Shown here piece by piece: positions 8,647 through 17,768 of a stretch of 64,000 nucleotides of DNA (position 1 is its first letter; each line of letters starts with the position of its first letter). The notes under the pieces were generated by a model. The model saw only the letters and a program-made list of their open reading frames with translations, had not been told where the DNA came from and searched no databases. The position numbers were made by a program, and so were the translations under genes. Source of the DNA: Flavobacterium sp. N1736 (GTDB lineage: Bacteria; Bacteroidota; Bacteroidia; Flavobacteriales; Flavobacteriaceae); the NCBI RefSeq assembly GCF_025947065.1, contig NZ_CP109994.1, positions 1,364,001 through 1,428,000 on the forward strand, given 5' to 3'.

Positions 8647-10992
8647 ATGAAACAGTTTGCATTATTAATCGCTTTGCTTTTCGGATTTACCGTTATGGCA
8701 CAATCAAATCAATTTACGATCAAAGGAAAAATAACGGATTCGAAAACCAAACAGCCGTTGCCTTATGTTACGATTATGTTGTCTTCATCTGAAACGAAAA
8801 AAGAAATTTCTTCGGATGCTGATGGAAATTATATGGTAAAAATCATCTCAGGAAACTATCAATTAAAAGTTCAATTCATGGGATATAAAACGCATACAAT
8901 CAACAATATTCAGTTGAATAAAGATGTAATAAAAGATATTACTCTCGAAGAAAATATCAATGAATTAAATGAAGTAAATGTGGTTGCCGAAAAATCGGCT
9001 GTAGAATTAAAAATCGATAAAAAGGTATTTAACGTTGGCAAAGATATTTTGTCACGCGGAGGATCTGCCAATGATATTTTAAACAATGTTCCGTCTGTAA
9101 ATGTTGATGTTGCGGGCGTAATCAGCCTTAGAGGAAACAATAGCGTAACGGTTTTAATAAACGGAAAACCATCGATGTTGACCGCCAATAATGGTTTGGC
9201 ACAAATTTCATCTGCCAATGTCGAACGTGTTGAAGTAATCACAAATCCATCTGCGGCGTATGAAGCGCAAGGCGGTGCAGGGATTATCAATATTATCCTG
9301 AAAAAGAATAGTATGCAGGGATTTAACGGTTCGCTGCAGGCAAGTATTGGAACTCCTGCAAACCATAATTTAAACGCAAATGTGAGCTATAAAACAGAAA
9401 AAGTAAATCTTTTTTCGAATATTGGATATCGTTATTTTGACATTTATGCGTCGGAAAAACAATTTCAGATGAATACCAATAATGGCGTTACAACCATTTT
9501 AAATCAATACGACAATACGAAACGAAACAATAGTGTTTATAATATGTATGTGGGCGGAGATTATTATATCAACGAAAAAAACACGCTGACAGGAAGCTAT
9601 TATCGAAGCAAAAATGACAATAATTATAAAACAAACTACAGTTATAATTATGCAAATGCCGGAAACGTAACGGATAGTATTATTTCGGGATTTGAAAACT
9701 ACAAAGAGCCGCAATATTACAATGCCTTAGAATTAAATTATGTAAAAACATTTGATAAAAAAGAGAAAAAATGGACTACAAGCCTGCAATACGATTTTTG
9801 GAACGATGATGAAAATCAATATATTGACCAACAAAAATTGTATCCTTTTGAAGCTGCTGTGTCGAATTTATATACAAAAGATATTGAAAGCAGTAATGAC
9901 ATTTTTATAAAGTCTGATTTTGTAAACCCCATAAACGAAAAATCTAAAATAGAAATGGGCGTTAGAAGCGATTTAAGAGCGCTTCGCAGTGATTATTATA
10001 CCATTCTCGATGATGTACAGCAAGAACAGTTTACGAATAAACTTAAATATGATGAAAACCTGTATAGTGCTTATTTTCAGTTTTCGAGCAAGATTAAAAA
10101 ATTTAATTATCAATTGGGTTTAAGATCTGAATTATCAAATATTAATATCGCCGATACGAAGAACACTTTTAATAACAGTAAAAATTATATCAATCTATTT
10201 CCAACGGTTCATTTGGTTTATAATTTAACCGAAAAAACAGATTTGCAATTAAGCTACAGCAAACGAATCAACAGACCAAGATTTTGGCAATTGAACCCGT
10301 TTTCAGGACTTTCGGACTTGCGAAATCTTACGGTTGGAAATCCGGATTTAAACCCAATGTTTACCAATTCTTTTGAGTTTACGGTATTGGCAAAACCGGG
10401 AAAATTTAGCATAAATCCTGCTGTTTATTACCAACATACAACCAATTACTTCGAGTATATTGTAAAGCGCACTGCTGAAAATTATTTTATAAGTACACCG
10501 GTAAATTTAGATACAGAAGATCGTTATGGCGCCGAACTTTCTGCAACTTACAACCCGGTAAACTGGCTGCGATTATCGCTTGATTTTAATTATTACAAAT
10601 TTAAACAGCAGGGTAATTATGAAGATGTGGCTTATAATGCAGAAGATCAAACTTGGTTATCGAATTTTCGTTCTGTAATTAAGTTTCCTAAAATTGTTTC
10701 GGGCGAATTTAGTTTTAGATATCGTGGAAAAAGTCAGGGCGTTCAAACGCTTAAAGAACCACAATACAGCGCAAATTTGGGTTTAAACAGAGATTTTTTT
10801 GAAGATAAAATGTCTGTAACCTTAAATATCAATAATTTATTTAATTCGCAGATTACAAAAACAAAAACGGTAACCGAAGATTATTATCTTGAATCTGAGC
10901 TTAAATCGCAGGGACGATACTTAAATCTGACTGTAATTTATCGTTTTAACCGCAAAAAAAATGAAGCCGACAGATTGCCCGACGGAATGTAA
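8647..10992 (+). CDS. TonB-dependent outer-membrane receptor (outer membrane beta-barrel family)
   Basis: A 781-residue receptor from the ATG at 8647, chosen because it begins a clear signal peptide (MKQFALLIALLFGFTVMAQ); the frame is open further upstream through a TTG. Order: signal peptide 1-19, CarboxypepD_reg-like domain about 23-105 (ITDSKTKQPLPYVTIML), plug domain about 130-225 (NDILNNVPSVNVDVAGVISL, NPSAAYEAQGGAGIINIIL) and a C-terminal barrel with many aromatic-ended strands, ending a short tail after VIYRFNRKKNEAD. There is no SusD gene, so polysaccharide uptake is not indicated. It is divergent from a LytS/LytTR pair. Confidence 0.9.
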   Translation: MKQFALLIALLFGFTVMAQSNQFTIKGKITDSKTKQPLPYVTIMLSSSETKKEISSDADGNYMVKIISGNYQLKVQFMGYKTHTINNIQLNKDVIKDITLEENINELNEVNVVAEKSAVELKIDKKVFNVGKDILSRGGSANDILNNVPSVNVDVAGVISLRGNNSVTVLINGKPSMLTANNGLAQISSANVERVEVITNPSAAYEAQGGAGIINIILKKNSMQGFNGSLQASIGTPANHNLNANVSYKTEKVNLFSNIGYRYFDIYASEKQFQMNTNNGVTTILNQYDNTKRNNSVYNMYVGGDYYINEKNTLTGSYYRSKNDNNYKTNYSYNYANAGNVTDSIISGFENYKEPQYYNALELNYVKTFDKKEKKWTTSLQYDFWNDDENQYIDQQKLYPFEAAVSNLYTKDIESSNDIFIKSDFVNPINEKSKIEMGVRSDLRALRSDYYTILDDVQQEQFTNKLKYDENLYSAYFQFSSKIKKFNYQLGLRSELSNINIADTKNTFNNSKNYINLFPTVHLVYNLTEKTDLQLSYSKRINRPRFWQLNPFSGLSDLRNLTVGNPDLNPMFTNSFEFTVLAKPGKFSINPAVYYQHTTNYFEYIVKRTAENYFISTPVNLDTEDRYGAELSATYNPVNWLRLSLDFNYYKFKQQGNYEDVAYNAEDQTWLSNFRSVIKFPKIVSGEFSFRYRGKSQGVQTLKEPQYSANLGLNRDFFEDKMSVTLNINNLFNSQITKTKTVTEDYYLESELKSQGRYLNLTVIYRFNRKKNEADRLPDGM

Positions 10993-11071
10993 TGTAAATT
11001 TAATGCAATTGTAAAATTTAGATTTCGAAAAAATAGTACCTTGTTGTCTTTTAATAAAAACTCAAATTGTA

Positions 11072-11497
11072 ATGCTTCAAATTGTTGAAATAAGGAAAAA
11101 TTACATTCCGGATTTGCAAAGGATTTTTCTTGAAGTTCGCCAAAAAACTTTTTATTGGGTAGATACAGAAAATTACAATCTAACTGATTTTGAGCATGAA
11201 ACAGAAGGTGAATTTGTACTTATTGCTCTTTTTGATGAAAAAGTTGCAGGATTTATTTCTCTTTGGCTGCGGGATAATTTCATTCATCATTTATATATCG
11301 ATGAAGAATATCAGCATAAAAACATTGGAACAAAATTACTTGAAGAAGCAGTTAAAATCATGAATTCGCCAATTACGCTAAAATGTCTTATAAAAAACAC
11401 GAATGCAATTGCCTTTTACAGAAAAAATGGTTTTGCAGCAATAGAAAAAGGTAATTCTAATCACGGCGAATATATTTTGTTTGCGCTTGCAAAATAG
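11072..11497 (+). CDS. GNAT-family N-acetyltransferase
   Basis: A 141-residue acetyltransferase. Strand beta-4 NFIHHLYIDEEYQHKNIGTKLLEEA (about 69-93) contains the acetyl-CoA pyrophosphate loop Q-x-x-N-I-G-T, in the place of the usual Q/R-x-x-G-x-G/A, so the loop is slightly divergent. The C-terminal CLIKNTNAIAFYRKNGF is the standard motif B. The substrate is not predictable. It stands alone between the receptor and a YdeI gene. Confidence 0.85.
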   Translation: MLQIVEIRKNYIPDLQRIFLEVRQKTFYWVDTENYNLTDFEHETEGEFVLIALFDEKVAGFISLWLRDNFIHHLYIDEEYQHKNIGTKLLEEAVKIMNSPITLKCLIKNTNAIAFYRKNGFAAIEKGNSNHGEYILFALAK

Positions 11498-11560
11498 TTT
11501 TTACTGCTGACATACGGTTGTCATACGACCAAATTAACTTTGTTGATAAATATAAAAGTC

Positions 11561-12136
11561 ATGCAACAAGATAAAGAAACTTTTTATCCAAAAAACCAAA
11601 AGGATTGGAGAGATTGGTTAGAAAAAAACCACGACTCAAAACAATCCATTTGGCTTGTTTGTTATAAAAAACAAGCCAATAAACCCACAATTGCCTGGAG
11701 CGATGCTGTCGACGAAGCGCTTTGTTTTGGCTGGATTGACAGCACCAGAAAATCGATTGGCGATAATACTTTTATTCAGTTTTTTACGCGAAGAAAACCC
11801 AATAGCGTTTGGTCTAAAATAAATAAAGCAAAAATTGAGCGTTTAATTAGCGATGGATTAATGCAAAAAGCGGGTTACGACTGCATCGAAAAAGCAAAAG
11901 AAAATGGTTCGTGGACTATTCTCGATGAAGTTGAAGAATTAACAATTGCGGAAGATCTTGAAAAAGAATTTGAAGTCAATCCCGGCTCAAAAGAGTATTT
12001 TATGAGTTTAAGCAAATCAGTTAAAAAAGCTATTTTGCAATGGCTCGTTCTTGCAAAACGCCCAGAAACCAGACAAAAAAGAATTACTGAAATTGCTGCA
12101 CTTGCGGCTCAAAAACGAAAACCAAAACAGTTTTAA
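11561..12136 (+). CDS. YdeI/OmpD-associated family protein
   Basis: A 191-residue soluble protein starting at the ATG at 11561; a TTG at 11540 is in frame but has no supporting context. The family signature is visible as KPTIAWSDAVDEALCFGWID, followed by FIQFFTRRKPNSVWSKINK, and a C-terminal helical block with KAILQWLVLAKRPETRQKRI. YdeI proteins have been linked to peptide resistance in some bacteria, but the biochemical activity is not established. Length is normal for the family. Confidence 0.82.
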   Translation: MQQDKETFYPKNQKDWRDWLEKNHDSKQSIWLVCYKKQANKPTIAWSDAVDEALCFGWIDSTRKSIGDNTFIQFFTRRKPNSVWSKINKAKIERLISDGLMQKAGYDCIEKAKENGSWTILDEVEELTIAEDLEKEFEVNPGSKEYFMSLSKSVKKAILQWLVLAKRPETRQKRITEIAALAAQKRKPKQF

Positions 12137-12209
12137 ATTATTAATTCTGTAACGTTTTTATAAAATAGTTTACTAATAAATTAGTGTTTCATCTAAATAA
12201 GTAAACTTT

Positions 12210-13364
12210 ATGGAAAAAATTTCAAGACGTTCTTTTGTTAATAAATTTGGCGTTGGCGTTGGCGCTTCGGTTGTTATGACTTCGCTTCCCTCCTTTTTAA
12301 CTTTGACGGAAAATCAGCCTGAAATTTATACGGGCAAAAAAATAAACATCGCTCTTTGCGGATTAGGAAATTATGCCGGTTTATTGGCGCAAGGACTTCA
12401 GGTTTCTGAATATTGCAAGCTTGCCGGAATCGTTACCGGAACACCATCAAAAGCCGAAGCGTGGAAAAAACAATATAATATTCCCGAAAAAAACATCTAC
12501 AACTATCAAAATTTTGATGAAATAATTCATAATAAAGATATCGATTTGGTTTACGTTGTTGTGCCAAACGGCTTGCATAAAGAATTTGTTATTCGCGCTG
12601 CAAAAGCCGGAAAACATGTCATTACTGAAAAACCAATGGCGGTTTCTGTAAAAGACTGCGAAGAAATGATTAAAGCCTGCAACGATGCAAATGTGCAATT
12701 GGCAATTGGTTATCGTTTGCATTTTGAACCTTATCATTTAGAAATTAAACGTTTAGGACAAAATAAAGTTTTTGGGCAAGTTCGTTTTATCGAAGCTTCG
12801 TTGGGTTATAAAACCTACGATACGACAAGTAAAGCTAAAGTTGATAAAAATGACCGCAGCGAATGGCGATTGACAAAAGCATTATCCGGCGGCGGTCCGT
12901 TAATGGATTTGGGAATTTATTGTATTCAAAGCGCGCGTTATGTTTTAGGCGAAGAACCAATTGCTGTTACAGCTCAATTTGGAACTGTAAATGACAAAGA
13001 CAGATTTTCTGAAACGGAAGAAAGTATCAGTTGGCAAATGGAATTTCCGAGTGGCGCGGTTGCCAATTGCAATACGTCCTGCGGTTTTTATATTGACCGG
13101 TTTTACGCCACTGCAGATGAAGGTTTTTTCGAATTGAGTCCAGCGTTGAGTTACGGACCGTTTACAGGGAAAACTTCAGAAAAAGAATTAAAATTTCCTG
13201 TTATAAATCAACAGAAAACACAGCTTGATGAAATTTGTAAAGTATTGATTGAAAACAAAAAATTACCAAGCCACATTACGGGTGAAGAAGGTAAAAAAGA
13301 CATCAAAATAATTAATGCGATTTATAAAGCTGCTGAACAAGGAAAGCGAGTTGTATTACAATAA
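12210..13364 (+). CDS. Gfo/Idh/MocA-family oxidoreductase with a Tat-type leader
   Basis: A 384-residue NAD(P)-dependent sugar or cyclitol dehydrogenase family protein. The N-terminus has a twin-arginine motif in SRRSFVNKFGVG followed by a hydrophobic run (residues 5-30), so export as a folded, cofactor-loaded protein is likely. The nucleotide fold shows IALCGLGNYAG near 47-57 and the conserved EKPMAV (about 141-146); the C-terminal domain has GGGPLMDLGIY. Exported members of this family act on glycans or glucose-fructose-type substrates. The true substrate is unknown. Confidence 0.87.
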   Translation: MEKISRRSFVNKFGVGVGASVVMTSLPSFLTLTENQPEIYTGKKINIALCGLGNYAGLLAQGLQVSEYCKLAGIVTGTPSKAEAWKKQYNIPEKNIYNYQNFDEIIHNKDIDLVYVVVPNGLHKEFVIRAAKAGKHVITEKPMAVSVKDCEEMIKACNDANVQLAIGYRLHFEPYHLEIKRLGQNKVFGQVRFIEASLGYKTYDTTSKAKVDKNDRSEWRLTKALSGGGPLMDLGIYCIQSARYVLGEEPIAVTAQFGTVNDKDRFSETEESISWQMEFPSGAVANCNTSCGFYIDRFYATADEGFFELSPALSYGPFTGKTSEKELKFPVINQQKTQLDEICKVLIENKKLPSHITGEEGKKDIKIINAIYKAAEQGKRVVLQ

Positions 13365-13463
13365 TATAAAGCGTTTTAGCCGTACTTTAATCTGTATTTT
13401 CGTTTAAACAAAAAATTCAATTATAAATTTTCAAATCAGCAAACCACGATCGCTACAATCAAA

Positions 13464-14273
13464 ATGAAAAAAATCTTAACCGTATTTATTTGCCTTTGCC
13501 TTAATACTATCACTTTTGCACAAACTAAAAAAACCGAAATTTATGTGATTGGAGTTGTTCACGATAAATCAAAAATTCTGGATCCTGACAAATTATTTGA
13601 AATTTTGAACACCATTAAACCTGATATTCTTTTGCAGGAAAACGACAGCCAGCAAATAAAGGAATATTTTGATGAAATCAGACCAAATTCAAACGAACAA
13701 ACCGCTACAATTTTATATCTTAAAAAATATCCCAATACATTAAACCTGCCGTTTGAGTTTGAAGGAAGAAATGATTACAGAAAAAAGAATGGCATGGTTC
13801 CTACGGATAATTTAACGATAAAAGCTTTAGACAGTTTGTATCAAAATAATAAATTAAACGCTCAGGAAAGTGCGATTTATAAAAAATATGCCGACGCAAA
13901 TATCCAGCTTAGAGCCTATACAACCAGAGAATTTAAAGACATGAATTCGAAAGTTTTTGACAGCATCAATAAAAACAGGCAATATATACAGCATAAAGAA
14001 TTGCCAAAAATTACGGCTAATAATGACTATTTTAAAAATAAATTTGTTGTAAAACCAAATGGCGAAAAAATTTCACTTAGTGAAGGATACCAATTATGGT
14101 GCAACTTCTGGGATTTAAGAAATAATTCGATGGCAATAAATATTATCAAACAAGCCAATAATTATCCAGGAAAAAGAATTGTTGTATTAACCGGAGTTCA
14201 GCATCGATATTACCTTAAAGAATTGCTTGCCAAATATTATGACGGAAGTTATACGGTTTTAGATTTTTTTTAA
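13464..14273 (+). CDS. Secreted TraB/TIKI-like protein
   Basis: A 269-residue protein with a signal peptide (MKKILTVFICLCLNTITFAQ). After it, YVIGVVHDKSKIL supplies the N-terminal G-x-x-H element and the C-terminal VVLTGVQHRYYLKELL supplies a second conserved His; a central DILLQEND holds a Glu. This layout resembles the TraB/TIKI or erythromycin-esterase-like superfamily of hydrolases and proteases. Assignment is by motif pattern, and the activity is not established. It stands alone and is followed 89 bases later by the S41 peptidase. Confidence 0.5.
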   Translation: MKKILTVFICLCLNTITFAQTKKTEIYVIGVVHDKSKILDPDKLFEILNTIKPDILLQENDSQQIKEYFDEIRPNSNEQTATILYLKKYPNTLNLPFEFEGRNDYRKKNGMVPTDNLTIKALDSLYQNNKLNAQESAIYKKYADANIQLRAYTTREFKDMNSKVFDSINKNRQYIQHKELPKITANNDYFKNKFVVKPNGEKISLSEGYQLWCNFWDLRNNSMAINIIKQANNYPGKRIVVLTGVQHRYYLKELLAKYYDGSYTVLDFF

Positions 14274-14362
14274 ATTTATTGCGTTAAAAATTAGACGCAA
14301 CATATTAATATAGTTTGTTTTAGCGTTTATAACAACAGCATTTTCATGTAATTAATTTTAAT

Positions 14363-16162
14363 ATGATAAAAAAAACACTTTTATTGATTGTTATATTTTC
14401 GGGCTTTAATGCGGTATTATCTGCGCAAAATAAAGCCGCTGTTTTAAAATTAAATCATCCCGTAAATGATTTGATTATCAAGAAAAACGAAGAACAAAGC
14501 TTCAATTTCAATCTGAAAAAAGATACTTACTATTCGATTATTGCAACACAGCAAGGCATTGATTTGGTAGTTGCTTTAAAAGATAAAGCCGGAAAAACAA
14601 TTCAGGAAGTAGATTCGCCAAATGGAATGTTTGGTCCTGAAAAAATAGTTTTCTCACCAGAGAATTCAGATGTATTTTCGATTTCTGTAAAACCATTAAA
14701 TGAAGATTCAAATGCGCAGGAAGGAAAATATTCGATTGTATTTGAAGAAATTTCAAAAACCCTTAAAAAACTAAGCTATAAAGCACTTATTCAGGATTTT
14801 GATATACTGCAAAACGCATATTACGAAACCCATATTGGGCTTTGGTACAATACCAGAACGCAATTTGACAGCATTTGTAATATTCAAAAAAGTAAAATAA
14901 AAGATAAAATGAATGCTTTGGATTTTTACAGAATCCTGGCGCCCGTTGTTGCTTTTACAAAAGAAGGACATTGCAATATCAAGCTTTCAGATGAAATTGC
15001 TACGTATTTTAAACAAAGCGGTACTTACCTGCCCTTTTGTGTCAAAATAATAGATAAAAAAGTATATCTGCTCAATGACATAGAAAATAATAAAACAAAA
15101 GGTTTTCAGATTTCTAAAATAAACGGAGAAAATATCGACGAAATTGTAAACAAGTTTTTAAGTATTGAACCTGCTGACGGCTTTAATATTACAAGCAAAT
15201 ATCGATGGATTGAAAAAGCTTTTTCAAGATATTATACGCGTTATTATGATGTAAATAAAGTGTTTAACATCGAATTAATTAATCCTGTCGACAATCAGAA
15301 AATAGTTTTGAATGCTCTTGCAACATATAATTACAAAGACTTTAATAAACTGTATAACAGTATTATAGAAACAATCCCGAATTATGATTTTAAAGAATCG
15401 GCAACATTTTCGATTGATGAAAAAACAAGTACAGCGACATTAACGGTAAACACGTTTAATCTGAATAATTTTAAAGATAAAAGAAAAGGATTTCAGGATT
15501 TTCTGGCTCAAAATTTCAAAACTATTTCAGAACAAAAAATAAAACATTTAATTATTGATATTCGAAAAAATGAAGGCGGTGAACAAGGTATGGAAGATCA
15601 TTTACTATCTTATTTGATCAATCAGGAATATGCCAAGTATAAGTATGTAGAAATTCCGGGGTTCACCTACTCATTTATCGATTATACCGATTATAAAGAC
15701 CAGAAAGATGGTTTGGTTAAAGAACTAAAAGAGGATTTTTACCGTACAAATGATGGTAGATTTTTAAATCAAGAAGGTCATTATGTGGGAGAAAAACCAA
15801 ATCCGAATAATTTTAAAGGAGATATTTACATATTAATCAGCGGATTAACATTTTCAGGCGGATCTGAATTTGCGGCATTGGCAAAAAACTATACAAACGC
15901 AGCCTTTATTGGCGAAGAAACCGGCGGTGGTTATTACGGAAATTCAAGCGGAAGCTTTTTAAAATTCACACTTCCAAACTCAAAAATTACAGGCAGAATT
16001 CCGTTATGTAAATTTGTTATTGCCGATAAAAACTATGAAATTCCCTTTGGTCACGGCATAATTCCTGATTATTCTGTACAGCCCACAATTGAAGATTATC
16101 TAAAAGGCAATGATCCGGAAATGAACTATGTGAAAAAATTAATTTTGAATAAAACAAAATAA
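14363..16162 (+). CDS. Secreted S41-family (C-terminal processing) peptidase
   Basis: A 599-residue protein with a signal peptide (MIKKTLLLIVIFSGFNAVLSAQ). A beta-rich N-terminal domain (about 25-130) precedes a helical linker and the S41 peptidase core. The catalytic region is LISGLTFSGGSEFAALAKN near 490-508, with Ser in SGGS followed by the loop EETGGGYYGNSSG. LIIDIRKNEGG supplies the expected strand. No PDZ domain is obvious. The protein is periplasmic or extracellular. A strong terminator follows directly. Confidence 0.85.
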   Translation: MIKKTLLLIVIFSGFNAVLSAQNKAAVLKLNHPVNDLIIKKNEEQSFNFNLKKDTYYSIIATQQGIDLVVALKDKAGKTIQEVDSPNGMFGPEKIVFSPENSDVFSISVKPLNEDSNAQEGKYSIVFEEISKTLKKLSYKALIQDFDILQNAYYETHIGLWYNTRTQFDSICNIQKSKIKDKMNALDFYRILAPVVAFTKEGHCNIKLSDEIATYFKQSGTYLPFCVKIIDKKVYLLNDIENNKTKGFQISKINGENIDEIVNKFLSIEPADGFNITSKYRWIEKAFSRYYTRYYDVNKVFNIELINPVDNQKIVLNALATYNYKDFNKLYNSIIETIPNYDFKESATFSIDEKTSTATLTVNTFNLNNFKDKRKGFQDFLAQNFKTISEQKIKHLIIDIRKNEGGEQGMEDHLLSYLINQEYAKYKYVEIPGFTYSFIDYTDYKDQKDGLVKELKEDFYRTNDGRFLNQEGHYVGEKPNPNNFKGDIYILISGLTFSGGSEFAALAKNYTNAAFIGEETGGGYYGNSSGSFLKFTLPNSKITGRIPLCKFVIADKNYEIPFGHGIIPDYSVQPTIEDYLKGNDPEMNYVKKLILNKTK

Positions 16163-16192
16163 CCTCCAAAATAAATGATTTTGGAGGTTTTG
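16163..16192 (+). terminator. Terminator after the S41 peptidase
   Basis: A perfect ten-base-pair stem CCTCCAAAAT (16163-16172) and ATTTTGGAGG (16178-16187) with a five-base loop and a short T run. It begins immediately at the stop codon. Confidence 0.75.
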
Positions 16193-16310
16193 GAATGAGG
16201 AAAAAACTTACTTAAAACCTACTCATTCAATTAGCAGCTTAAATTACCTAAGACTCTTAAATCTAATTAAGCTGTTACGTTTAAATCCTTAATTTTCAAA
16301 GGATTGATTT

Positions 16311-16505
16311 TTATAATGTTCGCAAAAGTGCCAGAATTGCAATTTCCATTTTTTTGTAATCCTTTCTTATTTTTTCTGTTATTTCACTATTTCGGTCACC
16401 CGAAAGACTCATTGTAATAAATCTTTTCGATAATCCGTACTTTTCTTTGATACGATTCAGGATTTCTTTGTTGTAAGTATTCTTCTTTTTCGTTTCTTTG
16501 TCCAT
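16311..16505 (-). CDS. Small basic protein divergent from the S24 repressor
   Basis: A 64-residue basic protein from the ATG at 16505; an open extension upstream reads through the promoter and is rejected. It has two helical segments, KEILNRIKEKYGLSKRFITM and a Lys-rich C-terminal helix with KKMEIAILALL. The helical, basic nature and the position back-to-back with a repressor-like gene suggest a small DNA-binding or phage-type regulator. The function is not recognised. It has a clear promoter of its own (16532-16562). Confidence 0.6.
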   Translation of the reverse strand: MDKETKKKNTYNKEILNRIKEKYGLSKRFITMSLSGDRNSEITEKIRKDYKKMEIAILALLRTL

Positions 16506-16531
16506 TGCTTCGTTTGTTCCTGTTGTAAGAA

Positions 16532-16562
16532 CAAATGTATAAACAATAGTTTGATTAAGCAA
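16532..16562 (-). promoter_or_regulatory. Promoter of the 64-residue gene
   Basis: On the minus strand, TTG at 16562-16560, 20 bases, then TACATTTG at 16539-16532. This matches the Bacteroidota consensus. It lies within the inverted-repeat region shared with the S24 repressor. Confidence 0.65.
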
Positions 16563-16579
16563 TTAAAAAGTAAACTATT
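16545..16579. promoter_or_regulatory. Candidate operator: inverted repeat between two divergent genes
   Basis: AATAGTTT at 16545-16552 is repeated in inverted form as AAACTATT at 16572-16579. It is eight of eight bases, with 19 bases between. It covers the promoter of the small gene and ends 12 bases before the S24 start, as expected for a repressor controlling both directions. This is inference. Confidence 0.45.
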
Positions 16580-16591
16580 TCCTATATTTTT

Positions 16592-17317
16592 ATGAAAGCC
16601 ATTGAAAGATTTTACCAATACCTTGACAATAAAGGTATTAAGCCAGCGCCATTTGAAATAGTCTCAGGACTCTCTAACGGCTACTTAGGCACGCAATTAA
16701 AACGAAGAGGAAATCTTGGAGAAGAGATTCTAAACAAGATAATAGACAATTGTCTAGATCTTAATCCTGTTTGGCTTCTTACAGGAAAAGAAACCATGCT
16801 TAAAACGAATCCTTACTTACAAAATTCGGATATAAATGTTTTAAATGATGAGCGTGCAGAATTTCTTAAATCGAAACCAAACGAAACAAATAAACAGCTC
16901 GTTCCACTCTATGATATAAAAGCATTAACATCTGCCGAAATATTATTTAAGGACGAAAACACCGAAAATTCAATTGGTCAAATAACAATTCCCAATTTGC
17001 CAAAATGTGATGGTGCCATTTATGTCAGCAGCGATAGCATGTATCCCCTTTTAAAATCGGGAGATATTGTATTATACAAAAAAGTTGCCACTACAATCGA
17101 GAATATTTATTGGGGTGAAATGTATCTTGTATCCTTAATAAATGATGGTGAAGATGAATTTGTGTTGCTAAAATGGATTTATAAATCAGAGAAAGGCGAT
17201 GATTTTATAACGCTTTCTTCAGAAAACAAACATCACCAATCTAAAGACATCCACATTAATGCTATTAAAGGTCTGGCATTAATTAAAGCCAGCATCCGAA
17301 TAAATTCAATGTATTAA
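16592..17317 (+). CDS. S24-family repressor-like transcription factor
   Basis: A 241-residue protein: an N-terminal helix-turn-helix (about 1-70, with SNGYLGTQLKRRGNLGEEIL) and a C-terminal S24/LexA-like domain. The Ser-Lys dyad is visible as Ser149 in SSDSMYPLL and Lys194 in FVLLKWIYK, so autocleavage or a latent protease fold is possible, though no Ala-Gly cleavage site stands out. Such proteins act as phage-like or stress-responsive repressors. No other phage genes are near. It is divergent from the small basic protein. Confidence 0.82.
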   Translation: MKAIERFYQYLDNKGIKPAPFEIVSGLSNGYLGTQLKRRGNLGEEILNKIIDNCLDLNPVWLLTGKETMLKTNPYLQNSDINVLNDERAEFLKSKPNETNKQLVPLYDIKALTSAEILFKDENTENSIGQITIPNLPKCDGAIYVSSDSMYPLLKSGDIVLYKKVATTIENIYWGEMYLVSLINDGEDEFVLLKWIYKSEKGDDFITLSSENKHHQSKDIHINAIKGLALIKASIRINSMY

Positions 17318-17393
17318 TGGCTTAAAGCGAAAGTTTTCAACAACTTACAAAAAAAACATTAAACTGTATTTTTAAATATTTTTATAAAAATAT

Positions 17394-17439
17394 TTTGTGC
17401 AGTCAGATAACTGCATTATATTTGCAGTCAAATAACTGC
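17394..17439 (+). promoter_or_regulatory. ArsR promoter with two palindromic operators
   Basis: TTTG (17394-17397), 19 bases, then TATATTTG (17417-17424) is a consensus promoter. Two 16-base operators overlap it: GCAGTCAGATAACTGC at 17399-17414 lies between the two boxes, and GCAGTCAAATAACTGC at 17424-17439 begins on the -7 box. They differ at one base and sit 25 bases apart. The second ends four bases before the ATG, which fits autorepression. Confidence 0.8.
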
Positions 17440-17442
17440 GCA

Positions 17443-17766
17443 ATGGAAATTAGAAGAGACGTATTTCAGGCAATTGCTGATCCTACACGAAGAGCAATAT
17501 TAAGTTTGGTCGCCATACAAGCTATGACGCCCGGCGCTATTGCAGAGAACTTTGATTCGTCGAGACAAACGATATCAAAACACATTCAGATATTAACTGA
17601 ATGCGAATTACTGAGCCAAACGCAAACAGGCAGGGAAATCTATTATCATTTAAACCCTCAAAAAATGAAAGAAATAGACCAGTTTATCGAACCATTTCGC
17701 AAAATGTGGGATGATCGTTTTAACAAACTTGAAACAATTATGAAAAACTATCAACCAAAAAAGTAA
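17443..17766 (+). CDS. ArsR-family winged-helix repressor
   Basis: A 107-residue regulator from the ATG at 17443; an upstream GTG runs through the operators and is rejected. The winged helix is shown by [16 protein letters not shown], then [20 protein letters not shown] and [11 protein letters not shown]. There are no Cys ligands of the arsenic or zinc classes, so it belongs to the non-metal, SRPBCC-linked ArsR group. It ends two bases before the SRPBCC gene, a common two-gene operon. Two operators overlap its promoter. Confidence 0.92.
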   Translation: MEIRRDVFQAIADPTRRAILSLVAIQAMTPGAIAENFDSSRQTISKHIQILTECELLSQTQTGREIYYHLNPQKMKEIDQFIEPFRKMWDDRFNKLETIMKNYQPKK

Positions 17767-17768
17767 TT

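Noticed and set aside
16311..16562. The longer 83-residue start of the small minus-strand gene
   Set aside because: The extra N-terminus would run through the promoter and operator; the ATG at 16505 fits the promoter better.
17395..17442. GTG start of ArsR at 17395
   Set aside because: It would place the start inside the first operator and before the -7 box, so it cannot be translated from that promoter.
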